From positions 62,001 to 126,000 of the forward strand of contig NZ_JAPZSV010000005.1 of assembly GCF_027532185.1 (NCBI RefSeq): a stretch of 64,000 nucleotides of DNA, read 5' to 3'. Numbering within the stretch: the first letter of the stretch is position 1; every line of letters starts with the position of its first letter. The notes beneath the pieces were generated by a model. That model had not been told where the DNA came from and searched no databases. It worked only from the letters and a program-made list of their open reading frames with translations. This DNA comes from Hylemonella sp. Lineage in GTDB: Bacteria > Pseudomonadota > Gammaproteobacteria > Burkholderiales > Burkholderiaceae_C. This document shows positions 33,328 to 42,592 of this stretch, piece after piece. The translations under genes and the position numbers were made by a program.

Positions 33328-33966
33328 TTACTGCTGGCCGGTTTGCGGGGGTGCCGGTACTCCTGCAGCCCCGGTCAGCACCATGCCCCGGCTGGCCCGC
33401 AGACCTGCCGGCTCCTGCAGGTGCAGCACCACCGCCTGGGGCTGCAGGCCCGGCGGCAGCTGGATCCGGCCGCTGGTCTTCACATAGCTGGCCACCCGCA
33501 TCCGGAAGCTGCCACCGGTGGGCTGCCCTTCGGGCGGAAACGCCCACTGCTGCGGACGCCCGTCCTGCAGGCCGAAGAACAGGAACTCGTAACGCCCTTC
33601 GAAGACGCGCCCGCCGTTGGCCAGCTCAAATTCATAGAGCAGCTGCCCGGCACTGCTGCCGTCACGCATGACCCGCAGCGACTGCACCCGCAGGCCTTCG
33701 ACCGAGCGGGCCGCCAGCAGGTCTTCGGTCGGACCGGCACCAGCGGCCGGCGCAGCCGCAGCCTCCTGCGGCTGCGCGGGCGCGGGCGCGGGCTCCGCAG
33801 GCGAAAGGGTCGCGGTCTGCGTACCCGCAGGCTGCAGCTGTTGGTAGCGCATGCCGGCATAGAAACTGGCGACGCAGAACAGCGACAGCAGCAGCGCTTT
33901 GAGCAGAAACTGCGCCCAGACCCTCCAGCGCGGGACGGGCTCGGTGATCACGATGCTCGGTGGCAT
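33328..33966 (-). CDS. single-pass membrane-anchored protein with periplasmic domain (uncharacterised)
   Basis: TM FLLKALLLSLFCVASFYAG, Ala/Pro linker, then globular region; start MPPSIVITEP. Confidence 0.7.
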   Translation of the reverse strand: MPPSIVITEPVPRWRVWAQFLLKALLLSLFCVASFYAGMRYQQLQPAGTQTATLSPAEPAPAPAQPQEAAAAPAAGAGPTEDLLAARSVEGLRVQSLRVMRDGSSAGQLLYEFELANGGRVFEGRYEFLFFGLQDGRPQQWAFPPEGQPTGGSFRMRVASYVKTSGRIQLPPGLQPQAVVLHLQEPAGLRASRGMVLTGAAGVPAPPQTGQQ

Positions 33967-34122
33967 CTGTGTGAACAGGGTTCGATTGAAGGGTGAAGGC
34001 ACTCTGTGATGACTCTGTATCGCGTGCGGCGGCGACCGTTCTGGACAGACGCTGTGGCGCCGCACCACTGCACATAGGCCTATTGTCCTGCAGACTGGCC
34101 GGTTCGGGAAAGTCTGCGCAAA

Positions 34123-34150
34123 GAAAAAGCCACCGCAGGCGGTGGCTTTT
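34123..34150. terminator. Bidirectional terminator-like hairpin
   Basis: AAAAAGCCACCGC-AG-GCGGTGGCTTTT. Confidence 0.75.
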
Positions 34151-34173
34151 AGGCATGAACGCAGCAGTGGCGC

Positions 34174-34713
34174 TTATTCGTTCCAGATGCGGCGGCTCAG
34201 TCGCTTCAGGCGAGCCGCGATCTCGGGGCGCAGCACGCGGGTCACGGGTTCGTTGACGCCGCCACCGTTACCACCGGTCGGTTCGTCGTCGCTGTCCTCG
34301 GCACGGCTGGCAGCGGCCTGGATATCAGCCATCACACGCGAGTCCTTGCGCGCCAGATCCCACAGACGCTCGTCGGCACGACGGCGCGCCACATTCTGGG
34401 ACCAGCCGTCGAGACCGGTCATCACACGGGCCGCCAGGCCACGGGCCGTCGGAGCCAGCAGGGCCATGGCGCTGAAGCCGATCACCCACATCAGCAACCA
34501 GGCGGCCATCAGATGGCCGTCGGCCCAGGTCTCCATCAGCTGGTCGGCCAGCACCACCAGAGTGGCCACCATGGCAGCCAGCAGCACGCCTGCGAGACCG
34601 CGGGTCGCCGTCCAGCCCTTGCGCAGGCTGTCAGCGGCGGTGACCACACGCTCGAAACGCTCCACGCCGGGATGGCTGGTCGAATACTCAAGGTGGACGA
34701 AACTGTTGTTCAT
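34174..34713 (-). CDS. uncharacterised two-TM membrane protein
   Basis: 179-aa ORF, two hydrophobic helices, charged C-terminal tail. Confidence 0.65.
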   Translation of the reverse strand: MNNSFVHLEYSTSHPGVERFERVVTAADSLRKGWTATRGLAGVLLAAMVATLVVLADQLMETWADGHLMAAWLLMWVIGFSAMALLAPTARGLAARVMTGLDGWSQNVARRRADERLWDLARKDSRVMADIQAAASRAEDSDDEPTGGNGGGVNEPVTRVLRPEIAARLKRLSRRIWNE

Positions 34714-34805
34714 GGGAACCTCCAGAAGAAATGATTTGCTGCGATGGGATGGATGTTAGGGTTTTCACTAGTGTGATTCAACTTTATATTCTTGATATGT
34801 GATAT

Positions 34806-34817
34806 TCACCATGGTGA
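34806..34817. promoter_or_regulatory. Perfect 12-bp palindrome TCACCATGGTGA just upstream of lysR start
   Basis: Within T-N11-A (TTCACCATGGTGA); 13 bp before ATG at 34831. Confidence 0.45.
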
Positions 34818-34830
34818 TATATTGGGTGCC

Positions 34831-35784
34831 ATGACAGCACTGAACTTTCGCACCCTGGACCTGAACCTCCTGCGCGTCTTCAATGAAGTCATGACCGAGC
34901 GCAGCCTGACGAAGGCGGCACGCAAGCTGGCGCTTACACAGCCAGCGGTCAGCAATGCCTTGCGCCGCCTGCGCGAGGCATTGGACGATGAGCTCCTGCG
35001 CCGCAGCGGTCAGGGTCTGGAGCCGACGCCACGCGCTCTGGCCCTGTGGCCCACCGTTCAACTGGCCTTGCGCCAGCTGCAGGAAACCCTGGCGCCCGGC
35101 AGCTTCGTGCCCGCCGAGGCCAACACCACGTTTGTGCTGGCCATGGCCGATGCCACGGCCGCCGAACTCATCCCGGGCCTGGTCCAGGCCCTGGACCGCG
35201 AGGCGCCGGGCGTGACCATCCGCGTGGTGCCGCTGACCACGCGCGACCCACGCCGTCTTCTGGACGAGGAGGCCGCCGATCTGGCCATCGGCTATTTCCC
35301 GGCCGTGATGGCCGGCCTGACCGCCCAGGCGCAGGCTGGCGAGACCGTGCCCTTCGAGCACCAGCGCCTGTACCTGACCCGCTACGTCTGCGTGATGCGA
35401 CGCGACCACCCGCTCGCTGGTGAAGAGCTCACGCTGGACCGCTACTGCGCCGCGCGCCATCTGCTCGTGAGCTTCTCGGGTCGGCCCTATGGCTTCATCG
35501 ACGAGGCGCTGGCCGGCCTGGGCCGACAGCGGCAGATCGTGCTGACCGTCAACCAGTTCTTCACCGCCGGGCGCGTGGTGGCGGGCTCGGATCTGCTCAC
35601 TGTGCTGCCACGCCACTTCGTCAGCGTCACCGGCATCGCCGACCAGCTGGTGCTGCGGGAGCTGCCCTTCGCTGTGCCGGCGGTGCACGTCGACGCCCTC
35701 TGGCATCGCCGCCTCCAGCACAGCGGCGCGCATGCATGGCTGCGTGAAGTGCTGTCGCGTCAGCCGCAACAGCGGGATAAGTAA
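34831..35784 (+). CDS. LysR-family transcriptional regulator
   Basis: LDLNLLRVFNEVMTERSLTKAARKLALTQPAVSNALRRLREAL HTH. Confidence 0.93.
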   Translation: MTALNFRTLDLNLLRVFNEVMTERSLTKAARKLALTQPAVSNALRRLREALDDELLRRSGQGLEPTPRALALWPTVQLALRQLQETLAPGSFVPAEANTTFVLAMADATAAELIPGLVQALDREAPGVTIRVVPLTTRDPRRLLDEEAADLAIGYFPAVMAGLTAQAQAGETVPFEHQRLYLTRYVCVMRRDHPLAGEELTLDRYCAARHLLVSFSGRPYGFIDEALAGLGRQRQIVLTVNQFFTAGRVVAGSDLLTVLPRHFVSVTGIADQLVLRELPFAVPAVHVDALWHRRLQHSGAHAWLREVLSRQPQQRDK

Positions 35785-35796
35785 TACCCCTTCTTT

Positions 35797-35810
35797 TTGA
35801 CCTCGGTCAA
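35797..35810. promoter_or_regulatory. FNR/ANR-type box TTGAC-CTCG-GTCAA
   Basis: Perfect half-sites; -10-like TACACT at 35832-35837 places the centre near -41.5. Confidence 0.7.
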
Positions 35811-35869
35811 TCGCTCCTACGATCGCGCCGATACACTCCGGTGTCACAGAGACAAGAAAGGACCTCTCC

Positions 35870-36292
35870 ATGAAGATTCTTCTGGCCGTCGACGGCAGCG
35901 AATACACCAAGAAGATGCTGGCCTACCTGGCCACCCACGAAGGCCTGTTCGGCGCCGGCAACAGCTACACCATCCTGACAGTGCAGCCCGCCCTGCCCCC
36001 GCGGGCACGTGCCGCCGTGGGCAAGGAAGTCGTCGACAAGTACTACTCTGAAGAATCCGAAAAGGTGCTGGGCCCGGTGTCCAAGTTCCTGGCTCGCCAC
36101 GGCATCGAAGCCAAGAGCAGCTGGAAAGTCGGCCATGCCGGCGAGACCATCGCCAAGTTTGCCGATTCGGGCAAGTACGACCTGCTGGTCATGGGCTCGC
36201 ACGGCCACGGCGCCCTGGGCAACCTCGTGATGGGTTCGGTGGCCACGCAGGTCATCGCCCATTGCGGCGTGCCCGTGCTGCTGGTGCGCTGA
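35870..36292 (+). CDS. universal stress protein UspA family
   Basis: MKILLAVDGSEYTKKML; GKYDLLVMGSHGHGALGNLVMGSVATQVIAHCGVPVLLVR. Confidence 0.95.
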   Translation: MKILLAVDGSEYTKKMLAYLATHEGLFGAGNSYTILTVQPALPPRARAAVGKEVVDKYYSEESEKVLGPVSKFLARHGIEAKSSWKVGHAGETIAKFADSGKYDLLVMGSHGHGALGNLVMGSVATQVIAHCGVPVLLVR

Positions 36293-36308
36293 TCAGCGCA
36301 CCTTGCCT

Positions 36309-37082
36309 TCAGCGGTCGTAGACGGCCGCTGCAGGCAGCCCGGCCAGAGCCCGAAAGGCGGGCCGGGCAAAGTAATACCCCTGGAACAATTCAACACCAA
36401 GGTCGCGTAGCGCGAGGTATTCCTCGCGCGTCTCCACGCCCTCGGCGATCACCCGCGTGCCCAGTTCGCGGCACAGTTTCATCATCGCGCCGACGATGGC
36501 GCGACGACGCGGATCCCGGTCCACGCCACGGATCAAGGCCATGTCCAGCTTCACCAGATCGGTGTCGATCTCCGCCAGCAGGTTCAGTCCGGCGTAACCC
36601 GCGCCGAAATCATCAAGCGCGGTGAGGAAACCCCGTTCCTTATAGTGCCGCACGATCTCGCGCACGTGGTCGAGATGGGTGATGTACTCGTTCTCCGTGA
36701 ACTCGAAGATGATCTGGCGGATCGGGAAGCGGTAGGTTTCCGCCGCCTCGATCGTGGTGCGGATGCACAGCTCGGGGCGGTACACCGCGTTGGGCATGAA
36801 GTTGATGCTGATGAAGGAATCGACACCCAGGTCCGCGGCCTGCTGGATGGCCTTGACACGGCAGGCCTGGTCAAAGGCGTAGCGGTTGTCTTCGTTGACA
36901 TGGCGGAACACCTCGCCAGCCGGCTCGCCCTGGGGACCGCGTGCAAGCGCCTCCTGGGCGTAGACCTTGCGCGTGGTGGCATCGATGATGGGCTGGAAGG
37001 CCATGGCGAAATCGAAGCCCAGACCGGCACCAGCCAGGCACTCGGCGCAGCCGATCTTGCGAAAACTCCTCTGCTCCAGCAT
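36309..37082 (-). CDS. stand-alone EAL-domain protein (c-di-GMP phosphodiesterase)
   Basis: AQEALARGP, FEFTENE, LDDFGAGYAGLNLL, VKLDMALIRG, VIAEGVET. Confidence 0.88.
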   Translation of the reverse strand: MLEQRSFRKIGCAECLAGAGLGFDFAMAFQPIIDATTRKVYAQEALARGPQGEPAGEVFRHVNEDNRYAFDQACRVKAIQQAADLGVDSFISINFMPNAVYRPELCIRTTIEAAETYRFPIRQIIFEFTENEYITHLDHVREIVRHYKERGFLTALDDFGAGYAGLNLLAEIDTDLVKLDMALIRGVDRDPRRRAIVGAMMKLCRELGTRVIAEGVETREEYLALRDLGVELFQGYYFARPAFRALAGLPAAAVYDR

Positions 37083-37105
37083 CCTGTGCTCTCCTTTTCT
37101 TCATT

Positions 37106-37954
37106 TCAGCGGCGCATGGCCGGCCCCTGGCCACCATCGTCCGCACCGGCGAGCGTCATGCCCATCCAGTCCCGCAGATCCGTCCACATGCGCTGGATCT
37201 CCACATTGCGCGGCGTCAAGCGCGCACTCGGCAGTTCAATTGTTACCACAGGCATGCCCTTGTGCACACCCCCGTAATTACCCAGGGAACCTGGAAAGAC
37301 ACCGAGCTGGTCCAGGTAGAGGCGCCCCAGACGACGCGGTGGCGTCGTGGGGCCGTCGAAGTCGAGGATGCCATAGGGCGCGTGGATGCTGACGATGAGA
37401 TTGGGACGAAAGCGCATCATCTCGTCGTGCAGGAAGCGCGTCTCAGGCTCGCTCAGCGGCTGGCGCCCCGGAAAGCGCCGCGGGTCCTTGCGCGTGCGCA
37501 CCTCCCAGTAGTAGGTGGCATCGCGCTCCCAGTTGGGGGTGGGGAAATTGCGGTTGAGGTCCACGCCATTGGCATTGACGCGACGTGCGGGCTGGTCGAA
37601 CAGGCCATCCGGGTTGAGCGCGGGGATGAAGCGCCAGTGCACCTGCTCGGGCTCGGTCTGCGCCAGGCGGATCCAGTGCAGCGCCACCGCGGCGGAGGAC
37701 AGCTCGTCACCGTGCATGCCGCCAATCACCAGCACGCGCAGACGCGGCATCACGGGCCGAACGTCGCGCACGTAGATCGTGCGCCCGCGTACGCTGCGGC
37801 CCTCGCTCGCCTGCAGCTGGGCCGTCTGGCACAAAGCCCAGCTCACATTGGGCAGACGTGAAAAAAACTCACCACAGGTACGGTCGTTGGCGGCCCCATC
37901 CAGCGTGAACGTCAACGCCGCGACGCCGGCCACCAGGCTTTTCCAGAAACGCAT
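37106..37954 (-). CDS. M14-family zinc carboxypeptidase
   Basis: GGMHGDELSS, NANGVDLNRNFPTPNW, SIHAPYG, TIELPS. Confidence 0.88.
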   Translation of the reverse strand: MRFWKSLVAGVAALTFTLDGAANDRTCGEFFSRLPNVSWALCQTAQLQASEGRSVRGRTIYVRDVRPVMPRLRVLVIGGMHGDELSSAAVALHWIRLAQTEPEQVHWRFIPALNPDGLFDQPARRVNANGVDLNRNFPTPNWERDATYYWEVRTRKDPRRFPGRQPLSEPETRFLHDEMMRFRPNLIVSIHAPYGILDFDGPTTPPRRLGRLYLDQLGVFPGSLGNYGGVHKGMPVVTIELPSARLTPRNVEIQRMWTDLRDWMGMTLAGADDGGQGPAMRR

Positions 37955-38032
37955 CGGTCCATTCTATTGCGCAGCACGGCCGCCACGCGCCCCGATACCG
38001 TCATGGCCATACGTTTCATGTACATTGCCGGC

Positions 38033-38551
38033 ATGTCCGTTTCCTCCCCGGAGCGCCGCGCCCAGGCGCCCAGCTTCACCCCCACCGAGTTCCGCGCCGC
38101 CCTGGGCATGTTTGCCACCGGGGTCACCATCGTCACCGCGCGCGCCGCCAACGGCAAGCTCGTGGGCCTGACGGCCAACTCCTTCAACTCCGTCTCGCTG
38201 TCGCCGCCGCTGGTGCTCTGGAGCCTGGCACGCGCCGCCGGCTCCATGGCCGTGTTCAGCGCCGGCTCGCACTACGCCATCAATGTGCTGGCGGCCGACC
38301 AACAGGAACTCGCGCAACGCTTCGCCGCCAAGGGCGTGGACCGCTGGGCCGGCGTGGCCCACAGCGCCGGTGTGGCCGGGGCCCCGCTGCTGGCCGGCGC
38401 TGCGGCCACCTTCGAGTGCTACAACCGCAGCCGCTACGACGAGGGCGACCACGTGATCTTCGTGGGTGAGGTCGAACGGTGCACGCACCGGCCCGAGGCC
38501 TCGCCCCTGCTCTTTCACGGCGGCAAGTTCTACACCGAACATCCGCTCTGA
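38033..38551 (+). CDS. flavin reductase-like domain protein
   Basis: FRAALGMFATGVTIVTARAANGKLVGLTANSFNSVSLSPPLVLWSL. Confidence 0.9.
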   Translation: MSVSSPERRAQAPSFTPTEFRAALGMFATGVTIVTARAANGKLVGLTANSFNSVSLSPPLVLWSLARAAGSMAVFSAGSHYAINVLAADQQELAQRFAAKGVDRWAGVAHSAGVAGAPLLAGAAATFECYNRSRYDEGDHVIFVGEVERCTHRPEASPLLFHGGKFYTEHPL

Positions 38552-38670
38552 TGTTGCGCACCCCTGGGCTCCGCTCCTTTCGTTCGCTGCGCCAGACGTG
38601 CCAACGCCAGAGGCGCGGGCTCTTCAGTCTGTCCGGGCCTGCGCAGGCAGGCACGGAGCCGCAGCCCTCA

Positions 38671-38723
38671 GCCCCTTGCAGGGAGCAACACCCGGGGCCC
38701 GGCGAAGCCGGATCCACGGTGTT
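38671..38723. repeat. Candidate REP-like intergenic hairpin element
   Basis: AACACC...CCGGC-GAA-GCCGG...GGTGTT nested arms preceded by CCCCTTGCAGGG; only one copy seen in window. Confidence 0.4.
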
Positions 38724-38771
38724 CTCCGATCAAGCCCCTCCACTCACAACTTCTTTCAGCCGTTGGCGGCG

Positions 38772-39674
38772 ATGAACCCCGCGATACGCAAAGACCAACT
38801 GGATGGCGTCGCCGCCAGCCTCCTGCTGGCCTGCTGCATGTTCTGGGGCTTCCAGCAGGTGCTGGTCAAGGCCACGCTGCCTGAGTTGCCGCCGATCTAC
38901 CAGGCCGCGCTGCGCTTCGTGGGCGCCACGGTGCTGCTGATGCTCTGGTGCCGCTGGCGTGGTGTCGCGCTGTTCGCGCGCGATGGCACGCTGGCGCCGG
39001 GCCTGCTCGCCGGTGCGCTGTTCGCTGGGGAGTTCGCCTGCCTCTACATCGGCCTGCAGTACACGACCGCCTCCCGCCTCACGGTGTTTCTCTACACCTC
39101 ACCGTTCTGGGTCGCGCTCATCCTGCCCCTGCTCGTGCGCGCTGAGCGGCTACGTGCCCTGCAATGGCTGGGCCTGGGGCTGGCCTTCATCGCCCTGGTG
39201 TTCGCCGTCCGTGAGAGCTTCGTCGCGCCGAACAGCGAAGGCCAGCTGCTGGGCGATCTGCTGGCCCTGTCGGCCGGCCTGGCGTGGGGCCTGACCACGG
39301 TGACCATCCGCGCCAGCCGCTTGAGCCGCTGCTCGGCCGAGAAGCTGCTGTTCTACCAGGTAGCGGTCAGCGCCCTGGTGCTACCCGGGCTTTCGCTGGC
39401 GCTGGGCGAGCGCTGGACGCTGCAGCTCAGTGCCTTTGGCCTCACGTCACTGCTGCTGCAGACCGTGGTGGGGGCCTTTGCCAGCTACCTGGTCTGGATG
39501 TGGATGCTGGGGCGCTACCCGGCCACGAAGATCTCGGCCTTTGCCTTCCTCACGCCGCTATTCGCCCTGCTCTTCGGTGCGCTCTGGCTGGGCGAACCGG
39601 TCACGCCCAGCCTGCTGGCCGCCCTGGCCCTGGTAGCGCTGGGCATCGTGCTGGTGAACCGCAAGCCGGGCTGA
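38772..39674 (+). CDS. EamA/DMT-family transporter
   Basis: MNPAIRKDQLDGVAASLLLACCMFWGFQQVLVKATLPE; EamA repeats. Confidence 0.87.
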   Translation: MNPAIRKDQLDGVAASLLLACCMFWGFQQVLVKATLPELPPIYQAALRFVGATVLLMLWCRWRGVALFARDGTLAPGLLAGALFAGEFACLYIGLQYTTASRLTVFLYTSPFWVALILPLLVRAERLRALQWLGLGLAFIALVFAVRESFVAPNSEGQLLGDLLALSAGLAWGLTTVTIRASRLSRCSAEKLLFYQVAVSALVLPGLSLALGERWTLQLSAFGLTSLLLQTVVGAFASYLVWMWMLGRYPATKISAFAFLTPLFALLFGALWLGEPVTPSLLAALALVALGIVLVNRKPG

Positions 39675-39698
39675 GCCGGCCTGCGCTGCACACACGGG

Positions 39699-40688
39699 TC
39701 AGATCTTGCCCGCCGCCTTGAGCCGGTCGATCGTGGCCTTCTCGGCCGCGTAGGTGCGCTCGGCGTAGGCCGTGTACTCGGCCGTGCTCATGTAGATGCT
39801 GGGCATGTAGAACTTGTCCAGCGTGTCCTGCACGCGCTGGTCTTCCAGCGTCTGGCGGAAGGCGTCGTGGATGACCTTGACCAGGGCCGGGTCCATGTTC
39901 TTCGGGCCGCCAATGCCGAAGGGCGATTCGGTCACCGTGTCCCAGCCGCTTTCCTTGACCGTGGGCACATCGGGGAAGGCCTTGTTGCGTTTGCTGCCCA
40001 GGGTGGCCAGCAGGTTCAAGGTACCGGCGCGCACATGCGGCGCGAATTCGGTGGTGCCGCTCATGAGCGGAATGTGCCCGCCGAGGATGGCCTGCAGGAT
40101 CTCGGCCGAGCCCTTGTAGGGAATGTCCTGCAGCACGATGCCGGCCTTGGCCGCGAACTCCTCGATGGCCAGGTGCGGCGTCGTGCCCGTGCCCGTGTGG
40201 CCGTAGTTCACCTTGCCTGGATTGGCCTTCGCGTAGGCGACCATCTCCTTGAGCGTCTTGTAGGGCGCGTCGGGCCGGGCCGCCAGGCCGAAGGTGTAGC
40301 CCGTGAGGCAGACGATGTGGGTGATGTCCTTGACCGGATCGAAGGACGTCTTCTGCATGTGCGGGATGCGGTAGATGCCCAGGGGCAGCTGGGTCAGCGT
40401 GTAGCCGTCGGGCTTGGCCTGCACCATGGCGGCCGCGCCCAGCGTGCCGCCGGCGCCCGGCTTGTTCTCGACGATCACCGTCCCGCCGAGGGCACGGCCC
40501 GCGGCCTCGCCGAAGGCGCGCATCACGGCGTCGCTGCTGCCGCCCGTGGGCCAGGGCGCGATCAGGGTGATGGGGCGGTTGGGGTATTTGTCCTGGGCCA
40601 GGGCCCAGGGGCTGACCAGGGCGGGCGCGGCCGCGAGTGCGGCGCTGCGCGTGATGAGCTGGCGGCGGTTGAGGCGTGAGGTTCCCAT
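39699..40688 (-). CDS. Bug/TctC-family substrate-binding protein
   Basis: Tat-like N terminus RLNRRQLITRSAALAAAPAL; YPNRPITLIAPWPTGGSSDAVMRA; VENKPGAGG. Confidence 0.93.
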   Translation of the reverse strand: MGTSRLNRRQLITRSAALAAAPALVSPWALAQDKYPNRPITLIAPWPTGGSSDAVMRAFGEAAGRALGGTVIVENKPGAGGTLGAAAMVQAKPDGYTLTQLPLGIYRIPHMQKTSFDPVKDITHIVCLTGYTFGLAARPDAPYKTLKEMVAYAKANPGKVNYGHTGTGTTPHLAIEEFAAKAGIVLQDIPYKGSAEILQAILGGHIPLMSGTTEFAPHVRAGTLNLLATLGSKRNKAFPDVPTVKESGWDTVTESPFGIGGPKNMDPALVKVIHDAFRQTLEDQRVQDTLDKFYMPSIYMSTAEYTAYAERTYAAEKATIDRLKAAGKI

Positions 40689-40821
40689 GCTTGTCTCCTT
40701 GTAATGCAGTCTCATTGTGGGGCGCAGCGCAAGCCGGTGCTGTCACCTAGGTGGCGCGACGCGCTGTCGTTATAGTTCGTCCAGAGCCTCAGCCCCGAGT
40801 AGCCCCAGAGAGCCACAGGTC

Positions 40822-41175
40822 ATGCCGCAGCGCAGCGAATTTCTGGATTTCGTCATCGGCCAGATGGCGGGGCTGGGGGTGATCACGGCGCGCGCCATGT
40901 TCGGCGGCCATGGCCTGTACTGCAACGGCCTCTTCATCGCCATCATCGCCGACGAACAGCTCTACTTCAAGGCCGATGCGCAGAGCCAGCCGCGCTTTGA
41001 AGCTGCCGGTCTGCAACGCTTCCAGTACCAGGCCCGCGGCAAGACCGTGCAGCTCATGTACTACGAAGCGCCGACCGAGGTCTACGACGACACCCGGGCC
41101 ATGAGCGACTGGGGCCAGCTCGCGCTGGCCGCCGCCGTGCGGGCCCGGCGTCCGGCACGCAAGAAGAGCCACTGA
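40822..41175 (+). CDS. TfoX N-terminal domain family protein
   Basis: ITARAMFGGHGLYCNGLFIAIIADEQLYFKAD. Confidence 0.9.
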   Translation: MPQRSEFLDFVIGQMAGLGVITARAMFGGHGLYCNGLFIAIIADEQLYFKADAQSQPRFEAAGLQRFQYQARGKTVQLMYYEAPTEVYDDTRAMSDWGQLALAAAVRARRPARKKSH

Positions 41176-41187
41176 AACTATGCGACG

Positions 41188-42438
41188 CTAGACGATGCCC
41201 GCGCTGCGCAGAGCGGCAATGCGCGCCGCGTCCAGCCCGAGCTCGGCCAGCACCTCGTCCGTGTGCTCGCCCAGCGTGGGTGCCGCACGGCGCAGCACCG
41301 GCGGCGTGGCACTCAGGCGCAGCGGGCTGGCCACGCTGCGGATCGCGGGCACGCCCTCGGCCGCCACGGCCGGCTCGGAACGCGGCTGCTCGATGGCCAG
41401 GGCACGCGAGCGCACCTGGGCATCGGCAAAGGCCTGGGCGATGTCGTTGATCGGCCCGCAGGGCACCGCCTTGTGCTCGAGCGCGTTGATCCACTCAGCT
41501 GTGGTGCGCGTGCGCGTGATGGCCATGAGCTGCGGCACCAGCTCTTCGCGGTGCGCCACGCGCTGCGGATTGGTGGCGTAACGCGCATCCTGCGCCAGCG
41601 CAGGATGCCCCGCCACCTCGCAGAAGCGCGCAAACTGCCCGTCGTTCCCGATGGCCAGCAGCATAGCGCCGTCTTTCGTGGGCATGTCCTGGTAGGGCAC
41701 GAGGCTGGGGTGGCTGTTGCCCTGGCGCTGCGGCACCTGACCGGTGTTGAGAAAGCCGCCAGCCTGGTTGGCCAGGATGGCCATGCCCACGTCCAACAGG
41801 GACATGTCGATGTGCTGCCCCTCACCTGTGCGATGGCGCACTTCCAGTGCCGCGAGGATGGCCGTGGCCGCGTAGACACCGGTGAAAAGATCGGTCAGCG
41901 CTACGCCCACACGCTGCGGACCGCCGCCGGGCACCTCGTCCGGGCGGCCGGTGATACTCATCATGCCGCTCATGGCCTGCACCATAAGGTCATACCCCGC
42001 GCGCTCGGCGTAGGGGCCGTCCTGACCAAAACCGGTGACCGAGCAGTAGATGAGTTTCGGGTTGACCTGCTTCAGGCTTGCATAGTCCAGGCCGTAGTGC
42101 GCCAGCCCCCCGACCTTGAAGTTCTCCACCAGCACATCGCTCTGCTCCGCGAGCTGCCGGATCAGGGCCTGCCCCTCGGGCTTGGCGATATCCACCGTGA
42201 TGGAGCGCTTGTTGCGGTTGGCGCAGGTGTAGTAGGCCGCGTGTTCCGTGTCATGTCCCTCGGCATCCTTGAGGAAGGGTGGCCCCCAGTGGCGCGTGTC
42301 GTCGCCGCTGCCCGGACGCTCGATCTTCACCACGTCAGCGCCCAGATCGGCCAGGATCTGTGTGCACCAGGGGCCCGCGAGCACGCGGGACAGGTCCAGC
42401 ACCTTGATATGCGGGAGGGCGGCGGGTTTATTGCTCAT
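41188..42438 (-). CDS. CaiB/BaiF-family CoA-transferase (likely glutarate CoA-transferase by context)
   Basis: LPHIKVLDLSRVLAGPWCTQILADLGADVVKIERPGSGDDTR; adjacent to gcdH-like gene. Confidence 0.9.
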   Translation of the reverse strand: MSNKPAALPHIKVLDLSRVLAGPWCTQILADLGADVVKIERPGSGDDTRHWGPPFLKDAEGHDTEHAAYYTCANRNKRSITVDIAKPEGQALIRQLAEQSDVLVENFKVGGLAHYGLDYASLKQVNPKLIYCSVTGFGQDGPYAERAGYDLMVQAMSGMMSITGRPDEVPGGGPQRVGVALTDLFTGVYAATAILAALEVRHRTGEGQHIDMSLLDVGMAILANQAGGFLNTGQVPQRQGNSHPSLVPYQDMPTKDGAMLLAIGNDGQFARFCEVAGHPALAQDARYATNPQRVAHREELVPQLMAITRTRTTAEWINALEHKAVPCGPINDIAQAFADAQVRSRALAIEQPRSEPAVAAEGVPAIRSVASPLRLSATPPVLRRAAPTLGEHTDEVLAELGLDAARIAALRSAGIV

Positions 42439-42592
42439 ACTGTCTTTTCGTTCATTCGTTGCGCTTGTCATCCTTGCCGCTGAGTTGGGGTTGGGGCGGC
42501 GGCCGATTTGGCAAAGCGCAGCGCCTATGAGGCCGCCGTCCCAAGCCCAACTCAGCCGCCCACCAAGTCTCGCAAACAGTGCGAACGGAAAC

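Noticed and set aside
38479-38775. 98-aa ORF across the flavin reductase/EamA gap
   Set aside because: Mostly non-coding repeat-like sequence, starts inside the flavin reductase gene in another frame
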